From positions 434,001-498,000 of the forward strand of contig NZ_JYLM01000003.1 of NCBI RefSeq assembly GCF_001439815.1: a DNA stretch of 64,000 nucleotides, written 5' to 3'. Numbering within the stretch: position 1 is the stretch's first letter; every line of letters starts with the position of its first letter. The DNA is from Pseudomonas orientalis (lineage in GTDB: Bacteria; Pseudomonadota; Gammaproteobacteria; Pseudomonadales; Pseudomonadaceae). Shown one piece after another: positions 44,254-52,640 of the stretch. Under the pieces are notes generated by a model. It saw nothing but the letters and a program-made list of their open reading frames with translations. It was not told where the DNA came from and made no database searches. Position numbers and translations under genes: made by a program.

Positions 44254-45725
44254 TGCAGCATCTCCTTTCCGGTAACCGCACGATAGACAGAGCCCATTTT
44301 GTAGAACGTTTCAGTCCACTCTTTATCCGGAACCGAGTCGGCCACCACGCCGGCCGACGCACGCAGGTAATAAGTACCGTCTTTATGAACCGCTGAGCGA
44401 ATGCATAAAGCCGTATTGATGCTGCCGTCGAATCCGATCAGGCCTACGGCTCCGGCATATATCCCACGACGGTTGTTTTCCATGCTTTCGATAATCTGCA
44501 TTGCACGTATTTTTGGCGCACCGGTCATGGTTCCCGCAGGGAAAGAAGCCTTGATCACGTCAAAGGCATCGAAGCCTTTTCGCAATAAACCACGCACGTT
44601 GGAAACCATGTGATACAGGTGGGAGTACTCCTCAACCAACATCAATTCGTCGACTTCAAGTGAGCCCGGCTGGCAGACACGACCGATGTCGTTCCTGCAT
44701 AAATCCACCAGCATCAAGTGTTCAGCTCGCTCTTTTTCAGAGCGCGTCATGCTTAGGATCAGCTCGCTGGAAGGTATGCCAGGGGTTTTGCCCACGGTTC
44801 CGGCGATGGGCCTCATCTCGATCAGATTGTCCTTGATGCGAACAAATAGCTCGGGGCTTGCGCCGATCAGGTCAACGCCACCCAGGTTGGCCAAATACAT
44901 ATAGGGAGACGGGTTGTTCTTGCGCAACGCTCGATATACATCAAAGGGTTTGATCCGCGTATCCACCTGCACTTCATGACCCAATTGGATCTGATAAATA
45001 TCACCTTGGCGAATGTGCTCCAGCGCCTTGTCGACCCAGCCAAGAAATTGCTCTTTTTGCACCGTATCGCGCACGACGGTGACCGATGGGTAAATAATCG
45101 GCGAGTCAACAGCCGGGATACCCGCAGCGTCCGCCAGCAGCGCCACGTAGTCATCGGTACTACGGGGCTTCCAGAGCGAACTGTTGTTGACCATCACATC
45201 CACTGTTCCATTGGCGTGGAAGTACACCAGCGTCTGAAACACGGTCAAGGCAATGATCGGATAATCATTGGTTCGCTCGGTCAGGTCGGGAATATCCTCG
45301 ACAAACCGAACGCAGTCATAGGAGAGATAGCCAAAAAAAGCGAGGCTGGGGTTGGTCTGACGCGGAACTTCAAATGGCGCTTGTAACGCACGCAGCAAAT
45401 CCCATACCGCGTCGTTCGAACGAATGCCTATACGCCCTTTGTCATCCAGAATTATTTCCTGTGCCGACAATGCACTTCTTAAATAACTGAGCAGTTGCTC
45501 ATCAGCTTCAAGTGTTGCATACCCCTCATAAATTTTTACCGTCAATAAAGTTTCCATTCCGATAATTGTCGCCTTGCGATCCCGGCTAGGGCCCGACAAT
45601 GATTCGAGAATAAAGGTTTTATCGGCACCGAGTACTTTTGTCGCCGCTTCATACACAACAAGCGGATCGCATTTCAAACGTTCGGTATGTAGTTGGATGC
45701 TCACGGGTGTGGTTATCCCACGCAT
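44250..45725 (-). CDS. Anthranilate synthase component I (chorismate-binding)
   Basis: 491 aa from ATG 45725 (AAGGAG 8 bases upstream). Chorismate-binding core complete: IYQIQLGHEV, NPSPYMYLANLGGVDLIGAS, RPIAGT (alanine, as in TrpE; PabB has lysine), VDLCRNDIGRVC and SFPAGTMTGAPKIRAMQIIE. The N-terminal FILES motif corresponds to LLES, the tryptophan feedback site of TrpE, so inhibition may be retained. Co-translated with the amidotransferase subunit. Likely supplies anthranilate to the neighbouring biosynthetic genes. Confidence 0.9.
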   Translation of the reverse strand: MRGITTPVSIQLHTERLKCDPLVVYEAATKVLGADKTFILESLSGPSRDRKATIIGMETLLTVKIYEGYATLEADEQLLSYLRSALSAQEIILDDKGRIGIRSNDAVWDLLRALQAPFEVPRQTNPSLAFFGYLSYDCVRFVEDIPDLTERTNDYPIIALTVFQTLVYFHANGTVDVMVNNSSLWKPRSTDDYVALLADAAGIPAVDSPIIYPSVTVVRDTVQKEQFLGWVDKALEHIRQGDIYQIQLGHEVQVDTRIKPFDVYRALRKNNPSPYMYLANLGGVDLIGASPELFVRIKDNLIEMRPIAGTVGKTPGIPSSELILSMTRSEKERAEHLMLVDLCRNDIGRVCQPGSLEVDELMLVEEYSHLYHMVSNVRGLLRKGFDAFDVIKASFPAGTMTGAPKIRAMQIIESMENNRRGIYAGAVGLIGFDGSINTALCIRSAVHKDGTYYLRASAGVVADSVPDKEWTETFYKMGSVYRAVTGKEMLQ

Positions 45726-46247
45726 GACATATCTCCTTTTTATTAATAACCAGCTCACACAGCAGAGCATCAAGCGCGCAGAGCGATGCCTCAAGCTGTC
45801 TGGCGATTCAACCAGCTAAGTATTGAAGTGAAGAATTCATCAGCCACGCGCCCACTCGGGTCCGCGAAAGCACATACTCAAAAAAGAGACAGAACTTCAG
45901 CGTACCATTCGCGTATTACGATTTTCATGAGAACAGCCACGAAATATCGAATAACAGCGCTCGGCTATTAATGAATTACCAATTAGGGGTGTTTGACTGA
46001 AACAGGCAGCAAGACACCGGCGGTTGCTGGATTAGCTACGCCAGATATTGCTTTTGAAAACCGAAAGATGGGCAGTGTTGGACTCGGAGGAAGATCCGAG
46101 GGAGTTCTTCAGCACTGATAGTCGGTAGTACATTTAAGACTTCCTGTGTCTTGAGGGCATTGCAGGAGTGATTCCTGAATACCCGTTGGATACTACTCAT
46201 AGGTTCAATAGGGGTCAACCTCAATTACCTACGGTTTACAGGTGCTC
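45726..46247. other. Intergenic region between the hydrolase and anthranilate synthase genes
   Basis: 522 bases with no credible gene; GC about 48%. It holds CTCGGA-N6-TCCGAG (46083-46100), possibly ending the upstream operon, and a lux-box-like half-dyad (45794-45813) before trpE. It probably carries the promoter of the anthranilate synthase pair. Confidence 0.45.
45794..45813 (-). promoter_or_regulatory. Weak lux-box-like sequence before the anthranilate synthase pair
   Basis: AGCTGTCTGGCGATTCAACC shares CTGTCT with the stronger site at 51378 but has CAA instead of CAG in the second half. 69-88 bases upstream of the trpE-like start. Suggestive only. Confidence 0.25.
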
Positions 46248-47147
46248 TCATACAGGGCCGGCCATCGCTTGAGTCCTTGCAAGAAACCGCTGGATAGCCT
46301 GCAGGGTTTGCTCGGCACACTCCAGATAGGGTACGTGCCCCGCATCCTCGATGATGCAAATGCTGGCCTGTGGCAGAAGTCGGCGGACCTCGTACAGGCA
46401 CGAAACATCAAAGACCTGATCATTGCTTCCCCACACCACCAATAGCTTGGCTTGAACGTCCGCCAATCGCGGTTGAAGCGGGTACAGCCCGGCGTCCTTG
46501 AAGTCCCCGAGTATTTTTTCGATTTTCCCATAACGTTGTGCCCCCTTATTGGCCAGCGCCCTCGTCAGAAAAGCTGGAACCTGGGGCGGGCGGGTGAACA
46601 CCATCTCCCACAGGGCCTGCATTTCGCCAACGCAGCGGTAGCCAAAAGGGTGTTTACCCGATTCCAGAAACTGACTCATCGCCGGACTGAGCCGTGCCGC
46701 ATGTAACCCCGCAGGGGCCATCGCGATCACGCGGGAAACGCCTACCGGATAAGTGGCCGCATAAAGACAGGCAATACAGCCACCTATAGAGCTGCCTATC
46801 AACACGAGCTCCTGGAAGACGTGCGCTTCAAAAAACGCCCTCAACCGTTCAACCTGAGCCATAGGATCATAGCTTTGCAAACCGTCGAACGACGACTCGC
46901 CTTCCCCAGGTAGGTCCAGGAAAATACAGTTGCAGGTCTCGACCAACGAGTAAAGCTTAGGGCCCCACTGATCCTTGCTGGCTCCCAGGCCATGAAGAAA
47001 CACCAAGGTAGGGCCGGCCTTGATCCCGCTCGATTGCAAGTAGGCGACCTCATACTCTGGCCCCTTCCACCGCCGAACCTTAAGCCTGTAGCGAAACCGG
47101 TTTTGCTCACGCATGGCGAGCAATGCCCACCGACCTGGCCAATTCAT
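46248..47147 (-). CDS. Alpha/beta hydrolase
   Basis: 299 aa. Oxyanion motif FLHGLGASKDQWG, nucleophile elbow IGSSIGGCIA (Ser), acid in WGSNDQVFD and His in DAGHVPYLE: a full catalytic triad. Likely cytoplasmic; a basic stretch (MREQNRFRYRLKVRRWK) precedes the fold. Last gene of the operon starting at 51291, 29 bases after the EamA gene. It could be a tailoring or release esterase or a signal-degrading hydrolase; the substrate is unknown. Confidence 0.85.
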   Translation of the reverse strand: MNWPGRWALLAMREQNRFRYRLKVRRWKGPEYEVAYLQSSGIKAGPTLVFLHGLGASKDQWGPKLYSLVETCNCIFLDLPGEGESSFDGLQSYDPMAQVERLRAFFEAHVFQELVLIGSSIGGCIACLYAATYPVGVSRVIAMAPAGLHAARLSPAMSQFLESGKHPFGYRCVGEMQALWEMVFTRPPQVPAFLTRALANKGAQRYGKIEKILGDFKDAGLYPLQPRLADVQAKLLVVWGSNDQVFDVSCLYEVRRLLPQASICIIEDAGHVPYLECAEQTLQAIQRFLARTQAMAGPV

Positions 47148-47176
47148 TAAACATCACCTCTCGACGGGTTAGTCGA

Positions 47177-48061
47177 TCAATCGGCGGGAGTGTTTACGGC
47201 ACGGACCTGCCGTGGCGGTAGACGGACCTGGCACAATGCAACCCCTGCCAAAACCGCCATGCCACCGACGACCAGGCTCAACGAAACACCTTCTTGCAGA
47301 AGCACCTGACTGACCGCCACTGCAAAAACCGGTACCAATAACAGGAACGGCGTCAGGCGCTGGACCGGGTGCCGCCCCAACAGCCAATACCACAGGCCAA
47401 ACCCGATCAGCCCACCACTGACAGCGGTATACAGCACGGCGGCCCAGGCCCTCGGGCTGGCAGTCAGCACCGAACCCCATGCAGGCCCCTCCACGGCGGC
47501 GGAAACCATCAGTAACTCCGGCGCGGCAATCAATGCCGTCCACGCGCTGATCGCCACAGGATTGAAAGGCCCCCAGCGCTTGGTTAGGACAGTTCCCACC
47601 GCGAAAACAAACGCCGCGGCAATCACCAGCAACACACCCGATAACGCACCGCCACTGCCAACCCCCCCCAACACCGTCAGCACCCCAATCAATGCGATGA
47701 CAATCCCGACTACCACCTGCAGGCCAATTCGCTCCTTCAAGACGGCGAAAGCCAACAGCAATGTGAAGGGGGTGGCCAGTTGGTATGCGACAGCAGAGGT
47801 GGAGGCGTCCACCCGCGAGATGCCACAGTACAAAAGCCCGAAATGCAGCGTCCCCACCATTGAGGCGATCCAGAATACGGGGAGTAGTTCGCGGCGTTTA
47901 GGGATGCCGCAAAACGGCACCAATACAATCGCCATCAAGGCAAAGCGCATGGCAACCATCAGAATTGGCGGGAGTTCCTGTCCCCCAATCTTAACTGCCG
48001 TCACTTGGGCGCCCCATAAAAAAGCTACCAGTACAGCTATCAACGAATCTCGAATAGGCAT
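47177..48061 (-). CDS. EamA/DMT family transporter
   Basis: 294 aa from ATG 48061. Ten predicted membrane helices in two EamA repeats (first: AFLWGAQVTAVKIGGQELPP; second: AFVFAVGTVLTKRWGPFNPV). Drug/metabolite exporters of this type often lie in biosynthetic clusters and release the product. 7 bases after the reductase stop, so part of the same operon. Confidence 0.87.
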   Translation of the reverse strand: MPIRDSLIAVLVAFLWGAQVTAVKIGGQELPPILMVAMRFALMAIVLVPFCGIPKRRELLPVFWIASMVGTLHFGLLYCGISRVDASTSAVAYQLATPFTLLLAFAVLKERIGLQVVVGIVIALIGVLTVLGGVGSGGALSGVLLVIAAAFVFAVGTVLTKRWGPFNPVAISAWTALIAAPELLMVSAAVEGPAWGSVLTASPRAWAAVLYTAVSGGLIGFGLWYWLLGRHPVQRLTPFLLLVPVFAVAVSQVLLQEGVSLSLVVGGMAVLAGVALCQVRLPPRQVRAVNTPAD

Positions 48062-48068
48062 TAATCCA

Positions 48069-48680
48069 TCATCCCGTTTGAAATTGGACTTGCTTGAGCA
48101 GGCGCAGGCGCTCGACGCCTTGGCGCGGGTGTTCATTCAATTTGTGAAAGTGTTCAAGGAGGCGATCCAGCGTCTCCCGCAGAGCCTGTTCCGCCTCAGT
48201 GTCCTGAACCAGTTGGGTGTTGAATGTGGCTGGAAAGCCGGAGCCAACGAGCACCATTTTGTTCAGCAGAACGTTCAGCACCACCTGACTGAACACGGCC
48301 GTATGTCCGTACCGGCGCCCCACCACCGCCACTGCGGCAAGCTTGTCGCGCAACGGGCGCTCCCTGGGGCGCAAAAAGCCATAACCCACCCGCTCCAGAA
48401 ACGCCTGGAATCGACTATTGGTGCCATAGGCATGCATCACGGGCAGATACAGGATCGCGTCGGCCTTGGCCATTTCATCGACAATCGCGCCGACATCGTC
48501 CTGCAGCAAACAATCGCTATGTGAGCACGCGTTATCAGCGTCGCAGTAGTCGATACGATAATCGCGCAGCCAGAGGTCCCGGACCGAGGCGCGCCCCTCC
48601 AAGTGGCGTCGAATCAACAACACCACCTGACTGCTGACGCCGTGCAAGCGGTTTGACCCGACAATGACTATCAGCTTCAT
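48069..48680 (-). CDS. NAD(P)H-dependent FMN reductase-like flavoprotein
   Basis: 203 aa from ATG 48680. Flavodoxin-like fold: the phosphate loop MKLIVIVGSNRLHGVSSQVV, then DAILYLPVMHAYGTNSRFQA and a later AVVGRRYGHTAVFSQVV segment. A Cys-rich stretch (DADNACSHSDCLLQDD) sits where family members contact the isoalloxazine edge. It may reduce free or bound flavin or feed electrons to the neighbouring oxidase. It starts 5 bases past the oxidase stop. Confidence 0.8.
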   Translation of the reverse strand: MKLIVIVGSNRLHGVSSQVVLLIRRHLEGRASVRDLWLRDYRIDYCDADNACSHSDCLLQDDVGAIVDEMAKADAILYLPVMHAYGTNSRFQAFLERVGYGFLRPRERPLRDKLAAVAVVGRRYGHTAVFSQVVLNVLLNKMVLVGSGFPATFNTQLVQDTEAEQALRETLDRLLEHFHKLNEHPRQGVERLRLLKQVQFQTG

Positions 48681-48684
48681 AAAC

Positions 48685-49371
48685 TCAGGACGCCTTGGCC
48701 AGCGGTGCACCGGCGATACGCTCGTATTCAAGCAACGACTCCTCCAGCAACTGACCGGTGAGATACAGGGTCACCCGGGCCACTTCCTTGATCAGCGCGC
48801 GCTCTTCATCCGTCGTCACCGAGCGTTGCATCGCAAGACGAACTTCTTCGGAGTGCTTTTCGTCGATGGTCGAATGGGCGACGAAGAATGTCATCTGCTC
48901 GTCCTTGAGCCTCAGGTCGGTGCGAAACTTGTTCAGGATCGGCTGGATATGCTCATAAACCTCCTCTGCCCAATAGCTGTAACCCAAGCGGGCGACCGGC
49001 CCGAGACGAATAGCGACGTCATTCAGATAAGCGATCAGCGCCTGAGTAGGCGGTAGCGGAGCAGGTAGCGTCGCAGGCAAGGCGCCGATGGACTCCAGAT
49101 CGCGTATCACCATTTTTTCGTGCCCCAACTCTTCAAGCGCATGCTTGTAGACGAAGCGCAGCAACGTGGTCTGGCTCGGGTCCGCGCTGAACGCACATGC
49201 CGCCTGATTAATCGAGTTGAAACGGGTGTAGTGATAAACCTGCAGCATCACCTGCTGATAAAGCTCGGCCGTCATCGTCTGCTCAAGGCTGTGATTCCAA
49301 TAGCGACCTTTCTTGATTTTGGCCCAGCCGCTGTCAACAATCGCGTCCAATTCCTTGAAAAAATTATCCAT
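48685..49371 (-). CDS. Heme-oxygenase-like, iron-containing redox enzyme (putative diiron oxidase, HDO)
   Basis: 228 aa, predicted all-helical TenA/PqqC-like bundle. Candidate iron ligands: EELGHEK (about 97-103), the mid-chain acidic helix SYWAEEVYEHIQP, and HSTIDEKHSEE (about 184-194). This is the three-helix carboxylate/histidine pattern of the 'iron-containing redox enzyme' group, whose studied members (UndA, SznF central domain, BesC, RohS) perform O2-dependent N-oxygenation or C-C/C-H cleavage. It overlaps the acyltransferase by 8 bases. The substrate here is unknown. Confidence 0.78.
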   Translation of the reverse strand: MDNFFKELDAIVDSGWAKIKKGRYWNHSLEQTMTAELYQQVMLQVYHYTRFNSINQAACAFSADPSQTTLLRFVYKHALEELGHEKMVIRDLESIGALPATLPAPLPPTQALIAYLNDVAIRLGPVARLGYSYWAEEVYEHIQPILNKFRTDLRLKDEQMTFFVAHSTIDEKHSEEVRLAMQRSVTTDEERALIKEVARVTLYLTGQLLEESLLEYERIAGAPLAKAS

Positions 49372-49918
49372 GAGCTATTCTTCCTTTAATGGTGTTAAAG
49401 ACGGTTTCCAGTTCCAGATAAACCAAACTGTAATCCCGTGATGACTGGTAGTTCGTCCAGGTAATATCGTCAGCGAGAACATGGCCGCCGATATCGACAT
49501 ACAGGGCAACCAAACGCCCACGGCATAAAGCCGAGATGTACCGAAACTGCGTATTGGCCTTCAACCAGATAGCGGTTTGCAAAAGGAATGACCTCAAGTG
49601 CATCCCCCCTCGGTACTTCTCATCCAATACCAACCGATTGGCATCAAATGAATCCATGGGATGAGCAAAATAATGCCCCACGTCAACCACGCGTTCGACG
49701 AAGCTCATGCCATGCCCCAGTGGCGTTATCCGCATAGCACCGACTATCTCGTCGCCATCGAAATAAGCCATGTGGTACGAACAGGTATCGCGTAATGTCT
49801 CCGCGTCGGAAAAACTTTCCTCGTTGGCCGGGTTATCACCGATATAGCGAGATCTTAATGCGCAGACTTTCTGGAACAGTTCACTTTTCGCCGAAACGAT
49901 TTGCACGGACATGCTCAT
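49364..49918 (-). CDS. GNAT-fold acyltransferase of the LuxI/FeeM (N-acyl amino acid synthase) type
   Basis: 184 aa from ATG 49918 (an ATG at 49912 is the alternative). Pattern: VCALRSRYIGDNPANEE, later YHMAYFDGDEIVGAMRITPL, then DANRLVLDEKYRGGMHLRSF. This follows the order of LuxI-type and FeeM-type synthases (R...F, D-x-D-x-ig-xxRltP, E/N-x-xRl-v). LuxI's tryptophan/ELSR signature is not exact, so a homoserine lactone product is not assumed. Length suits the FeeM group. Sits between the ligase and the oxidase, overlapping the latter. Confidence 0.65.
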   Translation of the reverse strand: MSMSVQIVSAKSELFQKVCALRSRYIGDNPANEESFSDAETLRDTCSYHMAYFDGDEIVGAMRITPLGHGMSFVERVVDVGHYFAHPMDSFDANRLVLDEKYRGGMHLRSFLLQTAIWLKANTQFRYISALCRGRLVALYVDIGGHVLADDITWTNYQSSRDYSLVYLELETVFNTIKGRIAHG

Positions 49919-49935
49919 GCGCAGCCCCCCCCCGC

Positions 49936-51291
49936 CTATCGATTGCGCTGATCGACAATTCGCGCTTCTTTCCAACTGAACCAACTGCCCAGGTTCACGT
50001 GGTCATCCAGGTCATCGACGACCATGATCGTTGCCTCGACGCCCAGGCGTTCGCGCACACGCTCACGAATCAGTAGTGTCAATTGGCTGCGGTCGCCTTC
50101 GTAGAATCTGGACATTTCCATCTTGGCGATCACCGTATCTCTGCCGTTCACGCAGTTAATGACGATCTGATAACCCAGGCATTGCTCCACACCTTCAAGC
50201 AGCGCCTGCTCAATATGGCCGGCGGTGAAAGCTTTGCCGTTGAGCGTCATCGCATCCTTGACGCGCCCGACCACTTTCATGACGTGCGCATGGGCGATCG
50301 GGTTCTTCGGATTTTTTTGAATGCAAACCAAGTCGCCTGTACGGTAGCGAATCAGCGGCTTCACTCCATCGATCAACATCGTGACGCACAGCTCTCCTTC
50401 GCCACTGTCACCCAGGCTTTCACCGGTCTGCGGATTCAGCACCTCAATGATGTAGTTGAGTCGGTGAGGCATCAGTTGATCGCTGGCGTTGGCCGCGGCA
50501 ATGATCATTGCTTCCTGGGAGCCGTACAGGCTGTTGTAGGCTTCACAGCCCCAGAGGCTGTACAAGTTGTTCTTCAGCGCTGGCGTGCACAATTCGCCAC
50601 TCATCATGAACGCCCGCAAGTGAAAGTCCTGACGAGGGTTGAAGCCCAGCCGCTCGGCTTCCTTGGCCAGCGCCAGCAGCAACCCAGGTGCCGACGCGAC
50701 GACGCCAATACGCAAATCTTTCATCAACTGGAGCGTCTTGGGGTACCCGATAACCGGGGAATGTGGCCAGATTTTGGCGTTACAGACCCCAAGTTGGTGA
50801 CAGACGTCGCCCAAGGTATCGCCGAAGGAGTGGACCTCGGTCGGTCCCATGACCCCTACAACCGTTTTCTCTGTAGGGAAATGCTTTTCCAACACCGCTT
50901 GATAAGACATGGCCAGTTGTTTGTTGCTGGCATAACTTTCCTTCTTATCCCTCGGGCAAGGCGTAGCCGGGCCGGTGGTACCCGTGGTTTCGTAGTAATA
51001 GATACTGTCTTCCAATGTGCCTGAAAGAATGTCCAGCATGGACTCGCGCAAATCGTCCTTGGTGGTAAAAGGCAGCGAGCAAAGACTCGCCAGCGTGACA
51101 CTGTCGACATCGATGTCCTTCAAATGCCCCGCATAGAAAGCGGACTTGTTTTTGACGTGGCGCAAGACTGTTCTAAGCTGGGCTTCATGCCATTGCTTCA
51201 AATCGCCTTCACTTAACGTATTGGTCCAATACGCTCGGTGAATATCGTCATACTTTACGGTGAACTCATCAAACACCTTTACCGCACCCAT
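49936..51291 (-). CDS. PaaK-like adenylate-forming ligase (aryl-CoA ligase family)
   Basis: 451 aa from ATG 51291 (GGGAG 8 bases upstream); in-frame Mets at 51306 and 51375 lack this site. Adenylation motifs: P-loop YYYETTGTTGPATPCPR, A5-like SLYGSQEAM, A7 IRYRTGDL and A8-like VVGRVKDAMTLNGKAF. The C-terminal lysine block is FSWKEARIVD. The family activates phenylacetate and related aryl acids. With an anthranilate synthase close by, anthranilate is a logical substrate (inference). First gene of the six-gene operon to 46248; a lux-box-like dyad lies upstream. Confidence 0.85.
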   Translation of the reverse strand: MGAVKVFDEFTVKYDDIHRAYWTNTLSEGDLKQWHEAQLRTVLRHVKNKSAFYAGHLKDIDVDSVTLASLCSLPFTTKDDLRESMLDILSGTLEDSIYYYETTGTTGPATPCPRDKKESYASNKQLAMSYQAVLEKHFPTEKTVVGVMGPTEVHSFGDTLGDVCHQLGVCNAKIWPHSPVIGYPKTLQLMKDLRIGVVASAPGLLLALAKEAERLGFNPRQDFHLRAFMMSGELCTPALKNNLYSLWGCEAYNSLYGSQEAMIIAAANASDQLMPHRLNYIIEVLNPQTGESLGDSGEGELCVTMLIDGVKPLIRYRTGDLVCIQKNPKNPIAHAHVMKVVGRVKDAMTLNGKAFTAGHIEQALLEGVEQCLGYQIVINCVNGRDTVIAKMEMSRFYEGDRSQLTLLIRERVRERLGVEATIMVVDDLDDHVNLGSWFSWKEARIVDQRNR

Positions 51292-51377
51292 AACCTGCTC
51301 CCTCATCGACGTAGGCTTTTCGCCACTATGGCTGTCCGCTCTGGATGCAGACACTAACGAGCCACGGAAAACCACAC

Positions 51378-51397
51378 ACCTGTCTACTCGAGCAGTT
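51378..51397 (-). promoter_or_regulatory. lux-box-like dyad upstream of the biosynthetic operon
   Basis: ACCTGTCTACTCGAGCAGTT fits the CT-N12-AG rule of Pseudomonas LuxR-type sites and matches 13 of 20 bases of the LasR-type sequence ACCTGCCAGTTCTGGCAGGT. It lies 87-106 bases upstream of the ligase start, and the locus encodes a LuxR-type protein. Confidence 0.5.
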
Positions 51398-51505
51398 GTT
51401 ATCGGAAAAACTTTATGCTAGAAGGCCGCGCCTACCCACCTGGCCGCCTTCACTCCCCCAGCGCTGCCTCGTGCTGCCGATCCCGCCATGACATCCAATT
51501 GAAAT

Positions 51506-51542
51506 AAAAAAGCCCCGGCCTTCGGGAGCCGGGGCTTTTATA
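51506..51542. terminator. Bidirectional rho-independent terminator
   Basis: AGCCCCGGC, loop, GCCGGGGCT flanked by A and T runs. It lies in the 430-base gap between the biosynthetic operon and the tetR gene. A smaller hairpin (AAGGACG/CGTCCTT, about 51658-51677) nearer the tetR stop may end the tetR transcript. Confidence 0.75.
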
Positions 51543-51721
51543 GGGCGCAGGTAACATTCCTTCACAGCCTTGCAACAATATCGCTACAAAATACTTAGGC
51601 GGCTACCTATCAACCGCCCGCCAGCCCGTATATAAAGTCACCCCACAAATCAGGCAGAAGGACGATTGACCGTCCTTGGGCTTTACTGTTGACACAACTG
51701 GTCGCAATTACGCATTTTGTC

Positions 51722-52354
51722 TCAATTGCGCAGGCTGGGGCTCAGGCGCAGCATGTCCAGCCCCGCGTCCACCCAGCGCTCGGCGTCCTGATGCAGTTGA
51801 AAGCTGTCAGGCACCAGCAGCCACTGGCCGATAAGGCCGTGGATATAGGCATGAATGCACACCGCAGCACGGTTGGTATCGAGACTTTCCGGTAATTGCC
51901 CGCGATGCACGGCGTTACGCAACGTCAGGCCGATGCGCAGGTTGCACTCCAGGCTATGGGCTTGGCGCTGGCGGCGCATGTCACACATTTCATCGGTGAA
52001 CTCGCACTTATGAAACAGGATCTCGTTGATGCGCCGGGTTTTCGGGTCCAGGGCCACTTGATGATAGAGATGAATCAACAGTTTGCGCATGCACCCCAAC
52101 GGGTCGACTTCATCCTCGCTTTCACTGGCCCGGGCCAATTCGTCCAGGGGTTCGTGCAGCGTGTCGAGCAGCGCCTGCAGCAAATCGGACTTGTTACTGA
52201 AATGCCAGTAGATGGCACCGCGCGTCACGCCGGCCAGGGCGGCAATGTCCGCCAGCGTGGTCCGTGCAACGCCACGCTCATAAAAGGCTTGCTCGGCGGC
52301 TTGGAGGATCTGGCTGCGCGTTTCCTGAGCTTCCTCTTTGGTGCGACGAACCAT
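51722..52354 (-). CDS. ttgR: TetR family repressor of the RND efflux operon
   Basis: 210 aa. N-terminal [23 protein letters not shown], then [20 protein letters not shown]. The overall sequence follows TtgR of P. putida and EmhR of P. fluorescens, whose C-terminal domain binds antibiotics and plant phenolics and then leaves the operator. Divergent from the pump genes, with the conserved operator at 52521-52566. Confidence 0.9.
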   Translation of the reverse strand: MVRRTKEEAQETRSQILQAAEQAFYERGVARTTLADIAALAGVTRGAIYWHFSNKSDLLQALLDTLHEPLDELARASESEDEVDPLGCMRKLLIHLYHQVALDPKTRRINEILFHKCEFTDEMCDMRRQRQAHSLECNLRIGLTLRNAVHRGQLPESLDTNRAAVCIHAYIHGLIGQWLLVPDSFQLHQDAERWVDAGLDMLRLSPSLRN

Positions 52355-52520
52355 GGCAGTAAAACCTCAATCAGAACACAGGGGACTATCGTTAACGCAA
52401 CGTTAATAGACGTGAACGATCATCTGAATAATTGTGGGACGACACCGTCATGGGCGCCGAACGTACTAAAATCGAGGCTTTGGGCGCTGCTTTGTCAACA
52501 TTGCGCCAAACCTGTCAAGA

Positions 52521-52566
52521 GTTTACAAACAACCATGAACGTAAGTATATTGCGTAGCAAGCTACT
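52521..52566. promoter_or_regulatory. TtgR-type operator
   Basis: TTTACAAACAACCATGAACG, then TAAGTATATTGCGTAGCAAG: nearly identical to the TtgR-protected ttgR-ttgA region of P. putida as I recall it. The site covers the divergent promoters of the repressor and pump genes. Confidence 0.72.
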
Positions 52567-52640
52567 TATCCACTCACGGCTTGTTTTTTACCCTTCCACA
52601 CTTCTTGTGCGCACTCTGCGCGCCTGACCCGAGGATCTTC

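Noticed and set aside
42807..51291. Identification of the biosynthetic locus as PQS, phenazine or leudiazen/valdiazen-type
   Set aside because: No pqsBCDE, phz core, or mgo/pvf/ham NRPS genes are present; only isolated enzyme types overlap.
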